From: Peronospora farinosa
Lineage: Eukaryota > Oomycota > Peronosporomycetes > Peronosporales > Peronosporaceae
Length of the DNA: 64,000 nt
Reading direction: 5' to 3'
Assembly: GCA_947646735.1 (NCBI GenBank)
Contig: CANTFK010000270.1
Coordinates: forward strand, 468,277 to 532,276
Shown: in pieces, positions 33,799 to 45,896 of the stretch
Layout: every line of letters starts with the position of its first letter
Position numbering within the stretch: position 1 is the stretch's first letter
Notes under the pieces: generated by a model
Databases searched by the model: none
The model's input: only the letters and a program-made list of their open reading frames with translations
Told to the model about the DNA's origin: nothing
Made by a program: the position numbers and the translations under genes

Positions 33799-34540
33799 GA
33801 GCTACTTTCAATATTATGCCCTTGTGAAGTTTCGGGTGCACCTCTCGGGAACCGAACCTTTTGTGGTTTATACGGAACATGCATCACTGCGGATCGCTAT
33901 AAATTCACCGCACCTCTCGCCTAGGATGGCGAGATGGCTAACATTCCTATCTGAACTTAATTTTAAAGTTAATAATAAGCCGGGTAAGACGAATGTCTTG
34001 GCTGACGCGTTATCGCGCAGACCAGACTTCGAGGCAAGACACCAGGAAAGTGTGTCTCGTGCGAAAGCACAAGGTGAGTCGTTAACATTGGCAGCCATGA
34101 AGGCCTACCATGTGACGAGCTCAATGGCCTCCGATATAAAGAAGTGCTACAGTCAGAATGAACACTGTCGCCTGTTGTTTGATCATTTTGGTGGTGGGAA
34201 GGTTATCCTTTCACCGCACTTGAAAGCGAAACCATTTGCTGTAGTTGCATTGATGGCCTGTTATGGCATCAACTGTCACCCTTTGATCCCTTGAGAATCT
34301 ATGTCCCTCATGACACATATCTCAAGCTGATGATACTTCACGAGTGCCATGATGCGCCATCTATGGGCATTTGGGCCGTGAAAAGACATTCTTGCGAGTC
34401 ACAAAGGAATTTTTTGGTGGCCCCACCTATATAGGTGGGCGAACAACTATACTCAATCTCATGAAAAGTGTCAGCGCATTAAGCCTGCACCTTCTCAGCC
34501 GATTCCAACGGATTGTTGGAAGTCAGCCAGTTCGGACTTA
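33799..34540 (+). pseudogene. Third gypsy element, RNase H to integrase fragment
   Basis: Begins with GAGCTACTTTC and reads KFRVHLSGTEPFVVYTEHAS, SPRMARWLTFLSELNF and KTNVLADALSRRPDFE, a standard Ty3 RNase H tail. Breaks follow, then an integrase zinc-region remnant ending near 34540 (CWKSASSDLVW in one frame). It is the continuation of the RT fragment at 35873-37021 but lies in the opposite orientation. Confidence 0.75.
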
Positions 34541-35872
34541 GTATGGGAGTGGGCTTTTAGAACTGTATGATGAGACCCCAAACTACCCACTGTGACGGAC
34601 TGCCGACTGTCGGAGGGGGTACCCCGATGCCGCGTATGGATCTTCTTTCACCTTGTGTACCCATCGGCTGGCGGGTTGCACTCTTCGGAAGACTTGGTGA
34701 CGATGTAGATGTCTGCCTTGAGGGAGGTAGACCTGGGGGGCCTCGAGTGGATATGCTTCACTCGGTGGGCCGGTAGGTGGCCACTCGATCGACCTTGTCG
34801 AGAGTGGACTTAGAGCCAAATTCTTCAGGGGCGCTTGTCGTCCCTGGCCTTTTCCTTCTGTTTCAGGGGTATTAACCACCTGACCTTTACGTTGCTCCCG
34901 TACCGTGAGGTGAGGGAGACCGCTTCCGATATCGGGTATGGGGGTGTTGCTTCTCGAACGAGCTCACAGGCCAAATATATCCTGAAGCTCTATTCGCACT
35001 TGAACTTCGCTACACAACTTTCTTCGACGGGGGGCCAAAATATATCCCTTCCCAAAACAGTAAGTAGCTTAGAGCAAGTTCTTGTTGGGTGACGGAGTCG
35101 TGCACGTGGGGTTCAGCTCGCACTTGAGTCTAACCACACGCCTGTATTCAACGGGAAGGCAAATATATATTTTCTCCGGAACAGGCGTGTGGCCAGACTG
35201 GAGTTCCTTTACAGCGCGACGAAGACTTGCCGAGTAGGTCGCAAATTGAGTAGTATTTAATGTAGACCTATCCTTTCAACTCCTTTACTCTATCCTTGCC
35301 CGAAGCTCTGATTCCTTGCGTCGACTGGTTTGATCCTTGTGTTAACTAGTCAGGAGTGACTGAACCCCGAGGGGCCGAGGTCGACCGACGAGGGACCCAG
35401 GTCTACCGGGTCGACCAACGAGGGACCCAGGTATACCTATAAGGGACCGAGTCGACCAATGAGGGACTGGGTCTACCGACAAAGGATCGAGGTCGACCGA
35501 CGAGGGACCCAAGTCGACCGATTAGGGACCGGGTCGACCAATGAGGGACCGGATCCACCAATGAGGGACCGGGCCTACTGACTAGAGGCCGACGTCGACC
35601 AATGAGGGACCTAATTCACTAATGAGGAACCGGGTTTTCCAAAGGGGATTATGGTCGACTCCCTTCGTTACCAGTTAAACCTTACCCTGGTAATGACCTA
35701 TCTTTTGTTATTCTTTCACATTCTCAGCCAACGGTCGCTTCACTCCGAGGTTCCATTTCTCTCCGGTCCCTTCTCTCTGGTGCGTGGTCCCTTCTCTTTG
35801 GTCCACGGCCTTTGTCACTTCAATCCTACTGGCCTCTGAGTTCTTCACATTTTAGGAAAGCACTTCACCACA
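34541..35872 (-). repeat. LTR of the X/Y family, long subtype (probably the displaced Y 5' LTR)
   Basis: Homologous to 32549-33798 in the opposite orientation and sharing its 130-bp segment (about 35100-35230). It contains the largest minisatellite block (35370-35640, about a dozen units). The outer end at 35872 abuts GCTCC, i.e. GGAGC on the minus strand, matching GAGC after 33798. The inner end at about 34541 is joined directly to gypsy integrase sequence, with no primer site. Confidence 0.75.
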
Positions 35873-38280
35873 GCTCCTTGTCATGGACAGGGTAATTCAG
35901 CTCTGCGGCTTTTAAAAGCCGAGACTGATAAGAAATGACACGGTCAACGCCGCTGTCATCCTTCTGCATGATCGCGCTGCCGATTGCAAGATTGTTTGCA
36001 TCGCAGACGACGCCAAAAGGCTATCCGCGTCTGGCAATGCCAATACCGGTGCCTCTACAATAGATTTCTTCACTGATGTGAACGCATCTACTTGTTCTAT
36101 TGACCAAGTCCATTCTGCATCCTTTTTTACAAGGTCAGACAATGGCTTAGTCTGCTCCGCATAATTCTTGCTGTACTTATGCAAGTAATTAGCGAGCCCA
36201 AGGAACTGGCGCAGATCCTTCACGTGTCGTGGGACTGGCCATTCCTTGATAGCCCTTTCCTTTTCTGGGTCTGCTCGTACACCATGTGTACCTACGATGC
36301 AGCCCAGCACAGGTATCTCTGGGACCCCTATTGCGCCCTTCTGCAGGTTAATGTAATATTGGGCATTACCCAGAGTCAGCGTCTAACTGGCACTTGTGCG
36401 ACTCTATTGCGCTCAGACCGTCCTCCACCTACTATGCACGAACACTTCGTCAAGGTAATGGGATGCGTTGGCATGGTGCTGACGCATCACGTGAGCCACC
36501 ACTCGGTTAAATGTTGCCGGAGCGTTTTTCAACCCTTGTGGCATCACAAGCCACTCTCACAGCATACCGCTTGGGGTGCTTACTGCCTTTTTGGCTACAT
36601 CAGTATCTCTCATGAGAACTTGATAGTAGCCATCCTTTCGATCCAACGCGGAAAAGATAGTTGACTTTACCATGATATTCAACAAAACATCTTTCCGCAG
36701 GATCGGCGTTTGAGACGTAGTGGTGGCCGTGTTCAGCTTATTATACGCATAAACCACGCGCCATCCACCTGTTGCTATACGCACACATAAGGTCGGGCTG
36801 CAGTGAGGCGACTTGCTCTCACATACATGTCCCACCTTGGCTCGCTTGTCGAAGAACTCATCGATGTAATCGACTTGTTCCTTCGGCAACGGCCATTGCC
36901 TCGTCACACAATACTTGGTGCCAGGATCCAGATCAATCTCGTGCCTGATGGGCCCTATCGACCGGTAGGCGGCTCGGCACTTCTGCTGGAAACACATCAC
37001 GGTGTTTTCACAGAACATCATAGAACGGGCTGTCCTTCAAGGCATCCCAGCCTTGAGCATCACACCGTTTCTTTTTGTCGGTTTCCAAGACGCTCTCGTC
37101 CATTGTGTACGACGAGCAACAGTCCACCACGTTCTTTTCTGGAACTGGTGCGACTATCTCGTGAATCTTTCCTTCCTTTAGTTCGGACAGGAACAGATCC
37201 CACGTCATCTCCAAGAGATTTACTATCTCCTTGGCAAATTCCAAGACAAGTTGGAGCACCTCAACTAAGGATGCCTCCGGCATTTTGTCTTCGACGGCCT
37301 CGAACAACTCGTTAGTAAGTCCGTCCTCTTGGACCGAGACTGATCCAAGGTTCACTCATTTCGACGTGCCCTTGATCGTCTTAATACGTCTGGTGCTCGT
37401 TCTTCGAGTCACCACGACCTTTGACCTGGAAGAAGGTGTCGTTGCTATCTCAGCTAACGCACTCCTCCCAACCGCACCAGGCTCTTGGCTCTGTGCCGGT
37501 TTTTTTGGCGCTTGACGTGCCGGTTCTTGTGGCGCTTGACTTCCTGTCATCCCACCATCAACTGCCACAGGCTCTCGGCTCTGTGCAGGACTATTAGACG
37601 CATGACTACCTGTCATCGCCCCATTCAGAACACCAGTCTTTTCGACCTGGTTAAAATATGTGTCACCTGGCTTTCTGCCAGGGAACTTCCAGCTACTCCA
37701 GGCTCAACGAGCTGGGTAGTACCTGGTATACCGTCATCGCACCCTCGACTGTGTTGGACACAGCATCAATCGCATAAGCCTCTCGCAAGAGCACATCCTT
37801 TCCGTTGTTCTGCGTAAGGTTATCGAATTTTAGTTGTTCGCCATTCTATCCATGGTTGGTGTTTAGCCAACCAAGGCATGCCTAGGATGGGGTCATACGG
37901 ACTCTCCATACCTAGCTATGTGAGCTTCTCTTTGTCACTGAAACTGAAGGCGAGTTCAACTTGAACTCTCTCCGATTTTACAAGCGCGCCGTTTGCTACA
38001 TAAATGATCGCCTCTTCTCGCTTGCCATCGTGGCAAAGCGACTCATAACTCGCCGGTCTCTTTTTCAGAGCCGCGAATTTCACAAAGTTTTGTGATGCAC
38101 CCGAATCAACGAGAAGGGTCATCACTTGGTCATAGCCTCGTACTCGAGCTCTATAGACCAAAAGGGTTGAGGTACGACCTTTCGGAACCTCAGGGACTAT
38201 GCTACCCATTTGTTCGATAACTCTGAACATAGACTTAGCTTCGGAGTCCGCAACAGTAGGGCATCCCGACCCTACACTTC
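35873..38280 (-). pseudogene. Third gypsy element, protease and RT fragment
   Basis: Protease at 38230-37800 has LLVDSGASQNFVKF (DSGA) and YDPILGMPWLAKHQPW. RT spans about 37021-36310 with HEIDLDPGTKYCVTRQWPLP, GGWRVVYAYNKLNT and STIFSALDRKDGYYQ. The catalytic box reads YLDE instead of YLDD (codon 36446-36448). The connection reads GTHGVRADPEKERAIKEWPV and ends with AELNYPVHDKEL in a shifted frame at the LTR border. A low-complexity Pro/Gln/Ala linker lies near 37360-37620. Several stops and shifts; dead copy. Confidence 0.8.
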
Positions 38281-39190
38281 CGGACCCATCTTTGGCAGAT
38301 TATGAACTTCTGCGTCGTGCACGCTGGTTTTCGCATTTCCCTTCGGGTTGGGAGACCTTTTTTCTGGCTGCCTTAGCACCAGCAGCTACTTTGGCATATA
38401 GCGAGCCATCATATGGCCGCGCTTGCCGCACTTGTAGCAGACCATGTCTGCATTGCCTAACTCCATTGGAGTGCATTCGACTTCTCGGCCGACGGCTTAT
38501 AAAATGCTGTCGCCGAGGCGCTGTTGTAGGATTTCTCCTCAACCATGGCAAATACAATTGCCTCCTCCATCGTCTTTGGCAACTTTATAAAAGGGCCTGA
38601 CGCGATGGGCCGTGCCGTAGTCCGTTAATGAGCGTAGGCACCTTAATGTGCTTCGGTTTCGGACCCACATTAATGGACGCAAACAGCGAACGCATCTCCT
38701 GCACATTTTCTTGCACGACAAAGATCGTTTCGCCTGTCGTGCTCCGAAAAAGCGCGCCTAAAGAAAAACTTCATTGTTAGGCGGCTGTTACATGGCACGA
38801 ATCTTTGACTTAAAGATCGTCCATGATGGAAACGCAACAGCGTTTACCATAAGCGCAGAGTAAGCTCACTCTGACGCTTTGCCACGCCAACTTGACATAA
38901 CATACGACACCATCCTGGTGTCGTCCTCGATGAGCTGCGCCATACCGCATTGCTCCACGGCTAAAATCTAGTGGACAATCGTATGTGGGGCAGTCATATC
39001 AAACTTCGGAGGGTCCATCCAATTTGGGCCTTGGCTGATCAGACCGGGCCGAGAGCGTCTCAACAGCTCTGTTGAGCGCCTCATTCCAAGCTTGCTCACG
39101 CAAAAGCTCATCCTGAGTCTTATTGATGGACTCAGGTGTGGCTTGGGTGTTTGCCTCGGATGCATTTCTACGCTTCCGAGCACAAACGCC
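38281..39190 (-). pseudogene. Third gypsy element, gag remnant
   Basis: Shifted frames preserve WNEALNRAVETLSARSDQ (about 39090), KTMEEAIVFAMVEEKSYNSA (about 38570) and a knuckle CYKCGKRGHMMARYM whose last Cys is replaced by Tyr (about 38410). Typical oomycete gypsy Gag elements, not continuous. Confidence 0.6.
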
Positions 39191-40574
39191 TCGAATTTGC
39201 TTTAACTGAGCAACATAATGCTTAGGAGGTTAATGTAGAGGTTGGCCAGGGATTATTTATCATTTCCCTGCGTCAAATGCACTATCAACTCCCTATGATG
39301 TTGGGAGAGGTGAGGATCACCAATATCCACGTTGAGGACCATTCGTACTCACGCAGGCTCAGAGAGACGGGTCGTGGGAAGGACTATGTGGCGAAGCGAA
39401 GGAGTGAATTTGGCAAAGTGTGATAGCATATTTTCGGTTAAGTCCGAAATGGCCAATATTGATGAATCGAGATCTCGCAGAAAGGTTTCGAGATGATGTC
39501 GAATGGGATGGAAAAGAGTGATAGGTGGAGTTTGCAGCTCTATGTGGGTTAAATATGGCCTAGAAACTACGCAATTGCGATCTTCAGTATTTTTCAATGG
39601 TGATCCGCGTGAACGCGATTGCTAAGAAGGAGGATTGGTACATCCAAGTATGTGGTAGACGGTCTGGTGTGGATTACGTTGCATTGGAAGACTGAAATGA
39701 GGTGGACATGACACGTCATATAGATTGACCATCTCACATGACCCGAGAAACGGTGAAGAGGACAAGTCGTGATCCAGCGGACCGCGATCCGATACTAATT
39801 ATTTTATACCGCGATCCGATACTAATTATTTAGTACCGCGATCCGATACTAAAATGGTATTATATCCGAGCGAGGTAGCGATCCAGATCGCGGCGATATT
39901 GGAGTGGACCACATTACAAGATCTGATTTCTCCGAAAGGGCGATACGTGGCAATAGATCCTGAGCTACAGATAGTCAAGATCATAGGTTCTGGTATTTGA
40001 TTGGTTAATATTAACAGAGTTCAATTTGCTTCTAAGAACACGCAAGCTTCTCTTCCGGGTGGGATAACTTTGACCCCCGACGACTCAAGAGCATCTGCTA
40101 CGCCTAGACACAAGTGATATCCCTGGATTGTTTGGCCAGGGATTACAAGAATTCTCAAAACAAACAACTCCCCCTGCGATTGGACGCAGCAAAACAAGAA
40201 AATGACAAGGTACAAGATCGCGAGACGGCTCAAGTGGTCAGAAGATCAAGTATATCAAGTGGATCAAGTATCTAAATTTTTGGACAAGGCGATCTCAAGA
40301 GAGATCAGGGTGACTCGGATAGAGCACCTACAAGAACCCCTCGACCGCGTGAAGATTTCCGCACGGTCGACCCCCAACCTATCCCAAACACGGTTAAGCT
40401 CAGCATCGACTCAAGTCCACCGTGAAGAGTGCTATCCGCCCTACCGACGGGTACACAAGGTGAGGAAGGAAAATTGCACGGAAACGGAGTACCCCCTCCG
40501 ATAGTCAGTTGTCTGGGCGCCAGTGGAGAGTTGGGATCACATCAGAAATTTTGTGAACCCCGCTCCACCACAAT
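39191..40574. repeat. Non-coding repeat region with an LTR-like 3' end
   Basis: No gene is seen. The segment from about 40330 to 40571 resembles the last quarter of the X/Y LTR: CGACGGGTACACAAGGTGAG, the TACCCCCTCCGA block and the terminal GCTCCACCACA are recognisable. This suggests a diverged solo or 5' LTR. TGGCCAGGGATTA occurs at 39242 and 40131. The LTR start could not be fixed. Confidence 0.45.
39781..39855 (+). repeat. Short tandem repeat, three units
   Basis: ACCGCGATCCGATACTAA occurs three times, spaced by an AT-rich linker (units near 39781, 39809 and 39836). Confidence 0.8.
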
Positions 40575-40830
40575 TACTAGTGCTATCAAGTGTAGACGGG
40601 CGCTTCTTAAAGAAGCTGCCACGTGTAACTAGCACACGCACCTTAGCTACAATGAGGAAGCATTTAAACCATCTAACCTCCGCGTGCGGTGGTGGTGTTG
40701 GTCAGCGCTGAAGTGCTGAACCAACCGTTGACGGTCGCCCAAGCGAAGCGCGCAACGAGCTTCTAAACAAGTGCTTCGCTTACGACACGCAGAAGCTTAT
40801 ATAGCTTCTCGTGCGCAGTGAGCTTAGCGG
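40575..40830 (+). repeat. Dispersed repeat related to the inverted-repeat element at 13 kb
   Basis: GTAACTAGCACACGCACC followed by ACAATGAGGAA matches 13960-13990 in the same orientation. CCAACCGTTGACGGTCG matches 13418-13434 in the opposite orientation. It represents one arm only. Confidence 0.6.
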
Positions 40831-41135
40831 ACCGGTGTAAACCTTGGCTTGTTACATCATCAATCTAGTACTAAAATATGCGTAGCAGAAGCCAGTGTTG
40901 TACGGGTGTTTCAGGCGGATCAGACTGTAGGAGAGAGAAATTCACATACTGTCCTAGCTCACCTGAACGTGCTGGCTTTAGTGTAGATTGTAAAATGTCA
41001 ATCGGGAATCTCCAAGCGTTCCACCTTTGCGGGCAGCTTCTCGGATACCGCTGGCGCTTATATGATGTGGCGTTAATTCCAGAATCGTTTGGACGGTGGA
41101 CCACCACTTAAGCTCATGATCGGGCTGGCCGATAT

Positions 41136-41307
41136 CCAAGCCCAAAAACGAAGTGATGTCACTGTGCTTACGCTCCTACAGAAGACGAGCTCAATGCTCT
41201 CAATTGTCGAGCCTCAATTCTCAATTGTCGAGCCTCAATTGTCGAGCCTTGAGCTCGTCTTCTGTAGGAGCGTAAGCACAGTGACATCACTTCGTTTTTG
41301 GGCTTGG
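41136..41307. repeat. Perfect 59-bp inverted repeat with 54-bp loop
   Basis: 41136-41194 is the exact reverse complement of 41249-41307 by base-by-base reading. The loop holds three copies of CAATTGTCGAGCC. Transcribed from either strand it would form a long perfect stem. It lies about 420 bp upstream of the 5-oxoprolinase start. No ORF crosses it meaningfully. Confidence 0.9.
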
Positions 41308-41673
41308 TGCTTTTCGAATTCGTTGACATCGCTCTTCCTTCGTGAGAGCGGCTTGAGGTGTTCCCTTGTTACACCAACGACAAGTTTGTAGAACTTGGGC
41401 TCATAGTTTGTAGGATTACAAGGTCTACCGCGCAGGCTGGAAATACGTAAAAACTATAGATTAGTGTGATTATTCTGATGACAACTATCTTCTTAAATGA
41501 TTGCCGAAGAGACGCTCGTGTCCCTTGGAACTACACATCGCAGTAATAATTGAAGTTATAATGAAGCCGTGATAATTTTTACGATTTAATCGAATATATC
41601 GACCAGCCACAGATTTTTGTATTTTATTGCTCTGGAAAATCGACCAATCCAAATTTTTATAGCGTCACGCTTA

Positions 41674-41687
41674 TCATTGTGCATTTT
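41674..41687 (+). promoter_or_regulatory. Oomycete-type Inr/FPR core promoter motif
   Basis: TCATTGTGCATTTT matches the reported oomycete core TCATTYYNCAWTTT with one mismatch. It lies 41 bases before the 5-oxoprolinase ATG, a usual distance for the transcription start. Confidence 0.55.
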
Positions 41688-41727
41688 ACCCTAAAGCCCT
41701 CAAGACCCCAAGCATCAGAGTTAAACT

Positions 41728-44700
41728 ATGCGTGTATTCCGCTTCGCTATCGATCGTGGTGGTACTTTCACCGACGTTTACGCCGAAATGGATGTGCTCA
41801 ATGCACAAGGAGACGTCGTAGACGTCCATTCAAAGGTAATCAAGTTATTGTCGGAAGATCCAGCGAATTATCCAGATGCTCCTCGGTATGTATCACAAAG
41901 TATACTAAGAGATTCTATACTGATTACTAATTAATGGCTAATATTTCCTTCATGTATTCAGAGAGGGTATCCGTCGTGTGTTAGAGACCATGACAGGTGT
42001 CTTACATCCACGTGATCAGCCTGTGGACACCTCCAAGATTCAAAGCATTAGAATGGGAACAACAGTAGCAACCAATGCTCTGCTTGAAAGAGACGGAGAA
42101 CGAATGGTTCTTGTCACTACTAAGGGGTTCCATGACTTACTGTACATTGGCAATCAGTCCCGTCCCAAGATATTTGACCTTGAGATCCACATGCCAGATG
42201 TAAGTCCAGGATTTTTAGTCTCTTTTTTCATAATTCTCACAGGATATTTGTTTTCTTGGATTATTATTAATGTTGATATTATGTATAGACACTATACGAT
42301 TCGGTGATTGAAGTGGATGAACGTCTGCAGCTTATAAGCAATGAGAAGGACCGGTTACCAACGGATGAGAAGGGGATTAGTGGGGACTATATCCGAGTGA
42401 TCAAGGATCTTGACGTCGAAGACCTTACAAAAAAACTCCAAACAGCACGTGATGATGGAGTGAAAAGTGTCGCAATTGTGTTGCTACATTCGTACACGTT
42501 CCCACGACATGAAGAAAAGGTTCGCGACATTGCTGTGAAGCTGGGTTTTACGCAGGTTTCGTTGTCTTCCAAGGTGATGCCTATGGTAAAGGCTGTTCCA
42601 CGTGGATTCACGACTTGTGCTGACGCTTACCTCACACCGGTGATCAAGAAATATGTGGCGTCGTTTTGTGCTGGCTTTGGAGAAGGTTTGGATCAAGTGA
42701 ACATTAGTTTTATGCAGAGTGATGGCGGTTTGGCGCGAATGAAGCATTTCCATGGACACCGAGCGATTCTATCGGGTCCTGCTGGTGGTGTAGTGGGCTA
42801 TGCTCGCACGACACGACCACTTGAGTCGGGTATTGAGTCTGTGCAACCCGCGGTTATCGGTTTTGACATGGGTGGCACGTCCACGGATGTGTCCCGTTTT
42901 GACGGCAAGTTTGAACATGTGCTTGAAAGCGTGACAGCCAACGTCACAGTGCGTGCGCCACAACTGGACATTCAGACAGTGGCTGCTGGAGGTGGTTCGC
43001 GACTATTTTACAAAAACGGACTCTTCCTGGTTGGCCCAGAGTCCGTGCGAGCGCACCCGGGTCCCGTGTGCTACCGGAAGAATGGGTACCTTAGTGTTAC
43101 CGACGCTAACCTTGTCACCGGACGCATTCTGCCGGAATTCTTTCCGAAGATCTTTGGCGCAAACGAGGATGAACCGCTAGATGTGGCTGGATCAAAGCAA
43201 GCGTTTGAAGATCTTACGAAGAAGATTAATGCGTCGTCAGCTAATAATGGGGCAAAGTATACGATGGAAGAGGTGGCATCGGGGTTTCTGCGCGTTGCAA
43301 ACGAGGCAATGTGCCGCCCTATTCGAAACCTTACGCAAAACAAGGGATATGATATCAGTACACACATTCTGGCATGCTTTGGAGGCGCTGGACCGCAGCA
43401 TGCTTGCTCCATCGCAAAGGCGTTGGGTATGTCGAGAGTCTACATCCACCGTTATAGCGGTATTCTATCGGCATATGGCTTAAGCGTGGCAGATAGCGTA
43501 GTGGACAAACAGCTACCCTCTTCAGCAGCATACAATGCAGACGCTAAACCCGCTTTGATTCGCAGCTTAACGAAAATTGCCGACGAAGCCGTGAATGAGC
43601 TTGTTGATGATGGATTTCAGCGCGAGGATGTGCAAGTGCAGTACTTCCTCAATATGCGTTATGACGGCACCGACAACGCTGTTATGACACGCGGCCCGAT
43701 GGGTACTAAGGGTGAATCCCCAGCAATAACTGCGAACGCTCTCACCGAATTCGAATTTGATAGCACTTTTGTGAAGAAGTATCAGCGGGAATTCGGCTTT
43801 GTTTTACAGAATCGCGCCATTCTTATTGACGACGTTCGTGTGCGCGCTACAGTGTCGCCTGACCTAAGAGACGCTGCGCAGAGTGCTATTGCCAACGCAG
43901 TAGATGCTGTCGAGTCATGTTCACCTCTCTCGATGACGCCGTTTTACTTTGAAAAGGAAAAAGCTTGGAAGCAGATTCCCGTCTACCTCCATGAAGATCT
44001 CCTTGAAAGGCGTGGTGCGAAGTATAGCGGACCGGCCATCATTATGCAAGGCACAGCTACAGTGGTTGTGGAGCCCGACTGGGAGGTGCAGATCATGCCT
44101 AGTGGCGATCTCTTCTTAGTCAGCAGTGCAGAGGCTACGGGACAGAAGAATGATAGCCTTGCTTTGCGCTCTGAAGATGTCCTGCTCGACCCCATTCAGC
44201 TTTCAGTATTCTCGCATCGATTCATGGGTATTGCTGAGCAGATGGGCCGTACGTTGGCACGTACATCGGTCTCCGTGAACATCAAGGAGCGTCTGGATTT
44301 CTCGTGCGCTTTGTTTGGACCCGATGGAGGACTTGTAGCGAATGCACCGCATCTTCCTGTTCACCTCGGTGCTATGCAGCAAGCTGTACGTCACCAACTC
44401 AAGTTTTGGGGTGACGATCTTAGCGACGGAGACGTTTTAGTCTCGAACCATCCGCAGCTGGCAGGGGGCTCGCATCTACCAGACATTACTGTTATAACAC
44501 CTGTTTTTGATCAAACAAGTGGCAAAATCGAGTTCTTTGTGGCTAGTCGTGGGCATCACGCTGATATCGGTGGCATTTCACCTGGATCAATGCCACCATT
44601 ATCGAAGACGCTGTCCGAAGAAGGCGCGGCGATTATGGCTTTCAAGCTGGTTGACGGTAAGGTGGGCGAGTTCCGTGAGGAAGAGATCACGGATATCCTT

Positions 44701-45786
44701 TTGCAAAAGGGACGTGTGGATGATCAGGGTCGACCTTGCATCGGCACGCGCAATTTGCGCGACAATTTGTCCGACTTGCGTGCACAGGTGGCAGCTAATC
44801 AACGCGGTGTGGTGCTGATGCAGGAACTTTGTGCCGAATATTCGCTGTCCGTTGTTACCGCCTATATGAAATTCATCCAGCACGCAGCAGAGATCGCGGT
44901 ACGAAATATGCTGCATGAATTCTCGTTGCAGAAAAAGTTGCCTGAAGTTGGCGTGGTGCATGCTGAAGACTTCATGGATGACGGCACGAAAATTGCCCTA
45001 AAAATTTCGATTGATCGCCGTTCCAATTCTGCTGTGTTCGATTTTGCTGGTACTGGACCAGAAGTTTATGGAAACGTGAACACGCCTCCAGCAGTGACTT
45101 ACTCTGCTATCATCTACTGTCTGCGCTGCTTGCTGCCTGGCGAAGATCTTCCGCTCAATCAAGGCTGTTTGACGCCTATTGAGGTGCGCTTCCCAAGCGA
45201 GGGCAGCATATTGAACCCAAGCGCCAATGCCGCTGTCGTCGGTGGAAACGTGCTTACTAGTCAACGTATTACCGATGTGATTCTTAAGGCTTTTGGTACC
45301 TGTGCAGCTTCCCAAGGCTGCATGAACAACCTCACATTTGGTAGCGCTACATTGGGTGGCTACTACGAGACGATTGCTGGTGGTGCCGGTGCTGGTCCGT
45401 CTTGGAACGGCCGCAGTGGAATCCATACGCACATGACTAACACGCGCATCACGGACCCTGAAATTCTGGAGAAGCGTTTTCCCGTTCTTCTGCGTGCCTT
45501 TCATCTTCGCAAGGGATCGGGTGGTGCTGGCAAGTTCCATGGCGGCGACGGTGTGGTGCGACAGCTAGAGTTCCTCGAGGCCATGACTGTTTCCATCCTT
45601 TCGGAGCGACGTGCCTTCCAGCCCTATGGTCTAGAGGGTGGCGAGCCCGGCGCTCGCGGCCTCAACTTGCTTTTACGCCATGGTTGTACTGTCAACCTGG
45701 GCGGCAAAAACACGGTGGATGTGCTGCCAGGTGAGGTCTTGACGCTGTACACGCCTGGTGGCGGTGGTTTTGGGGCTACCGATTAA
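41728..45786 (+). CDS. 5-oxoprolinase (ATP-hydrolysing), three exons, 1297 aa
   Basis: Hydrolyses 5-oxo-L-proline to glutamate with ATP in the gamma-glutamyl (glutathione) cycle; a cytosolic enzyme. Exons are 41728-41885, 41962-42199 and 42289-45786, with introns GTATGT...CAG and GTAAGT...TAG; the joins keep the frame. The N-terminal hydantoinase A-type half starts with DRGGTFTDV and has [13 protein letters not shown], the actin-like nucleotide motif [11 protein letters not shown], and [11 protein letters not shown]. The hydantoinase B-type half begins near [20 protein letters not shown] and ends [10 protein letters not shown]. The length matches the fused eukaryotic enzyme (about 1260-1290 aa). 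An Inr-like motif lies 41 bases upstream. It converges with the zinc-knuckle gene, 110 bp apart. Bacterial HyuA/HyuB are the homologous separate subunits; the fusion and length favour oxoprolinase. Confidence 0.93.
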
Positions 45787-45896
45787 GCGACCATGCTATT
45801 CTTTACAACATGCTTGCGACAAAGAGGGAGTGATTGAGTCTATGATGTTACAAGAGTTCGTTGTGTCTAACAGTGGTTTTCTTTTCCTCTCATTCT

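Noticed and set aside
39781..39855. CRISPR-like array
   Set aside because: Three units with near-identical AT linkers in a eukaryotic repeat region. The spacers are not unique; it is a simple tandem repeat.
41136..41307. Rho-independent terminator or tRNA-like structure
   Set aside because: The stem is far too long and perfect, has no U-tract, and has no cloverleaf features.
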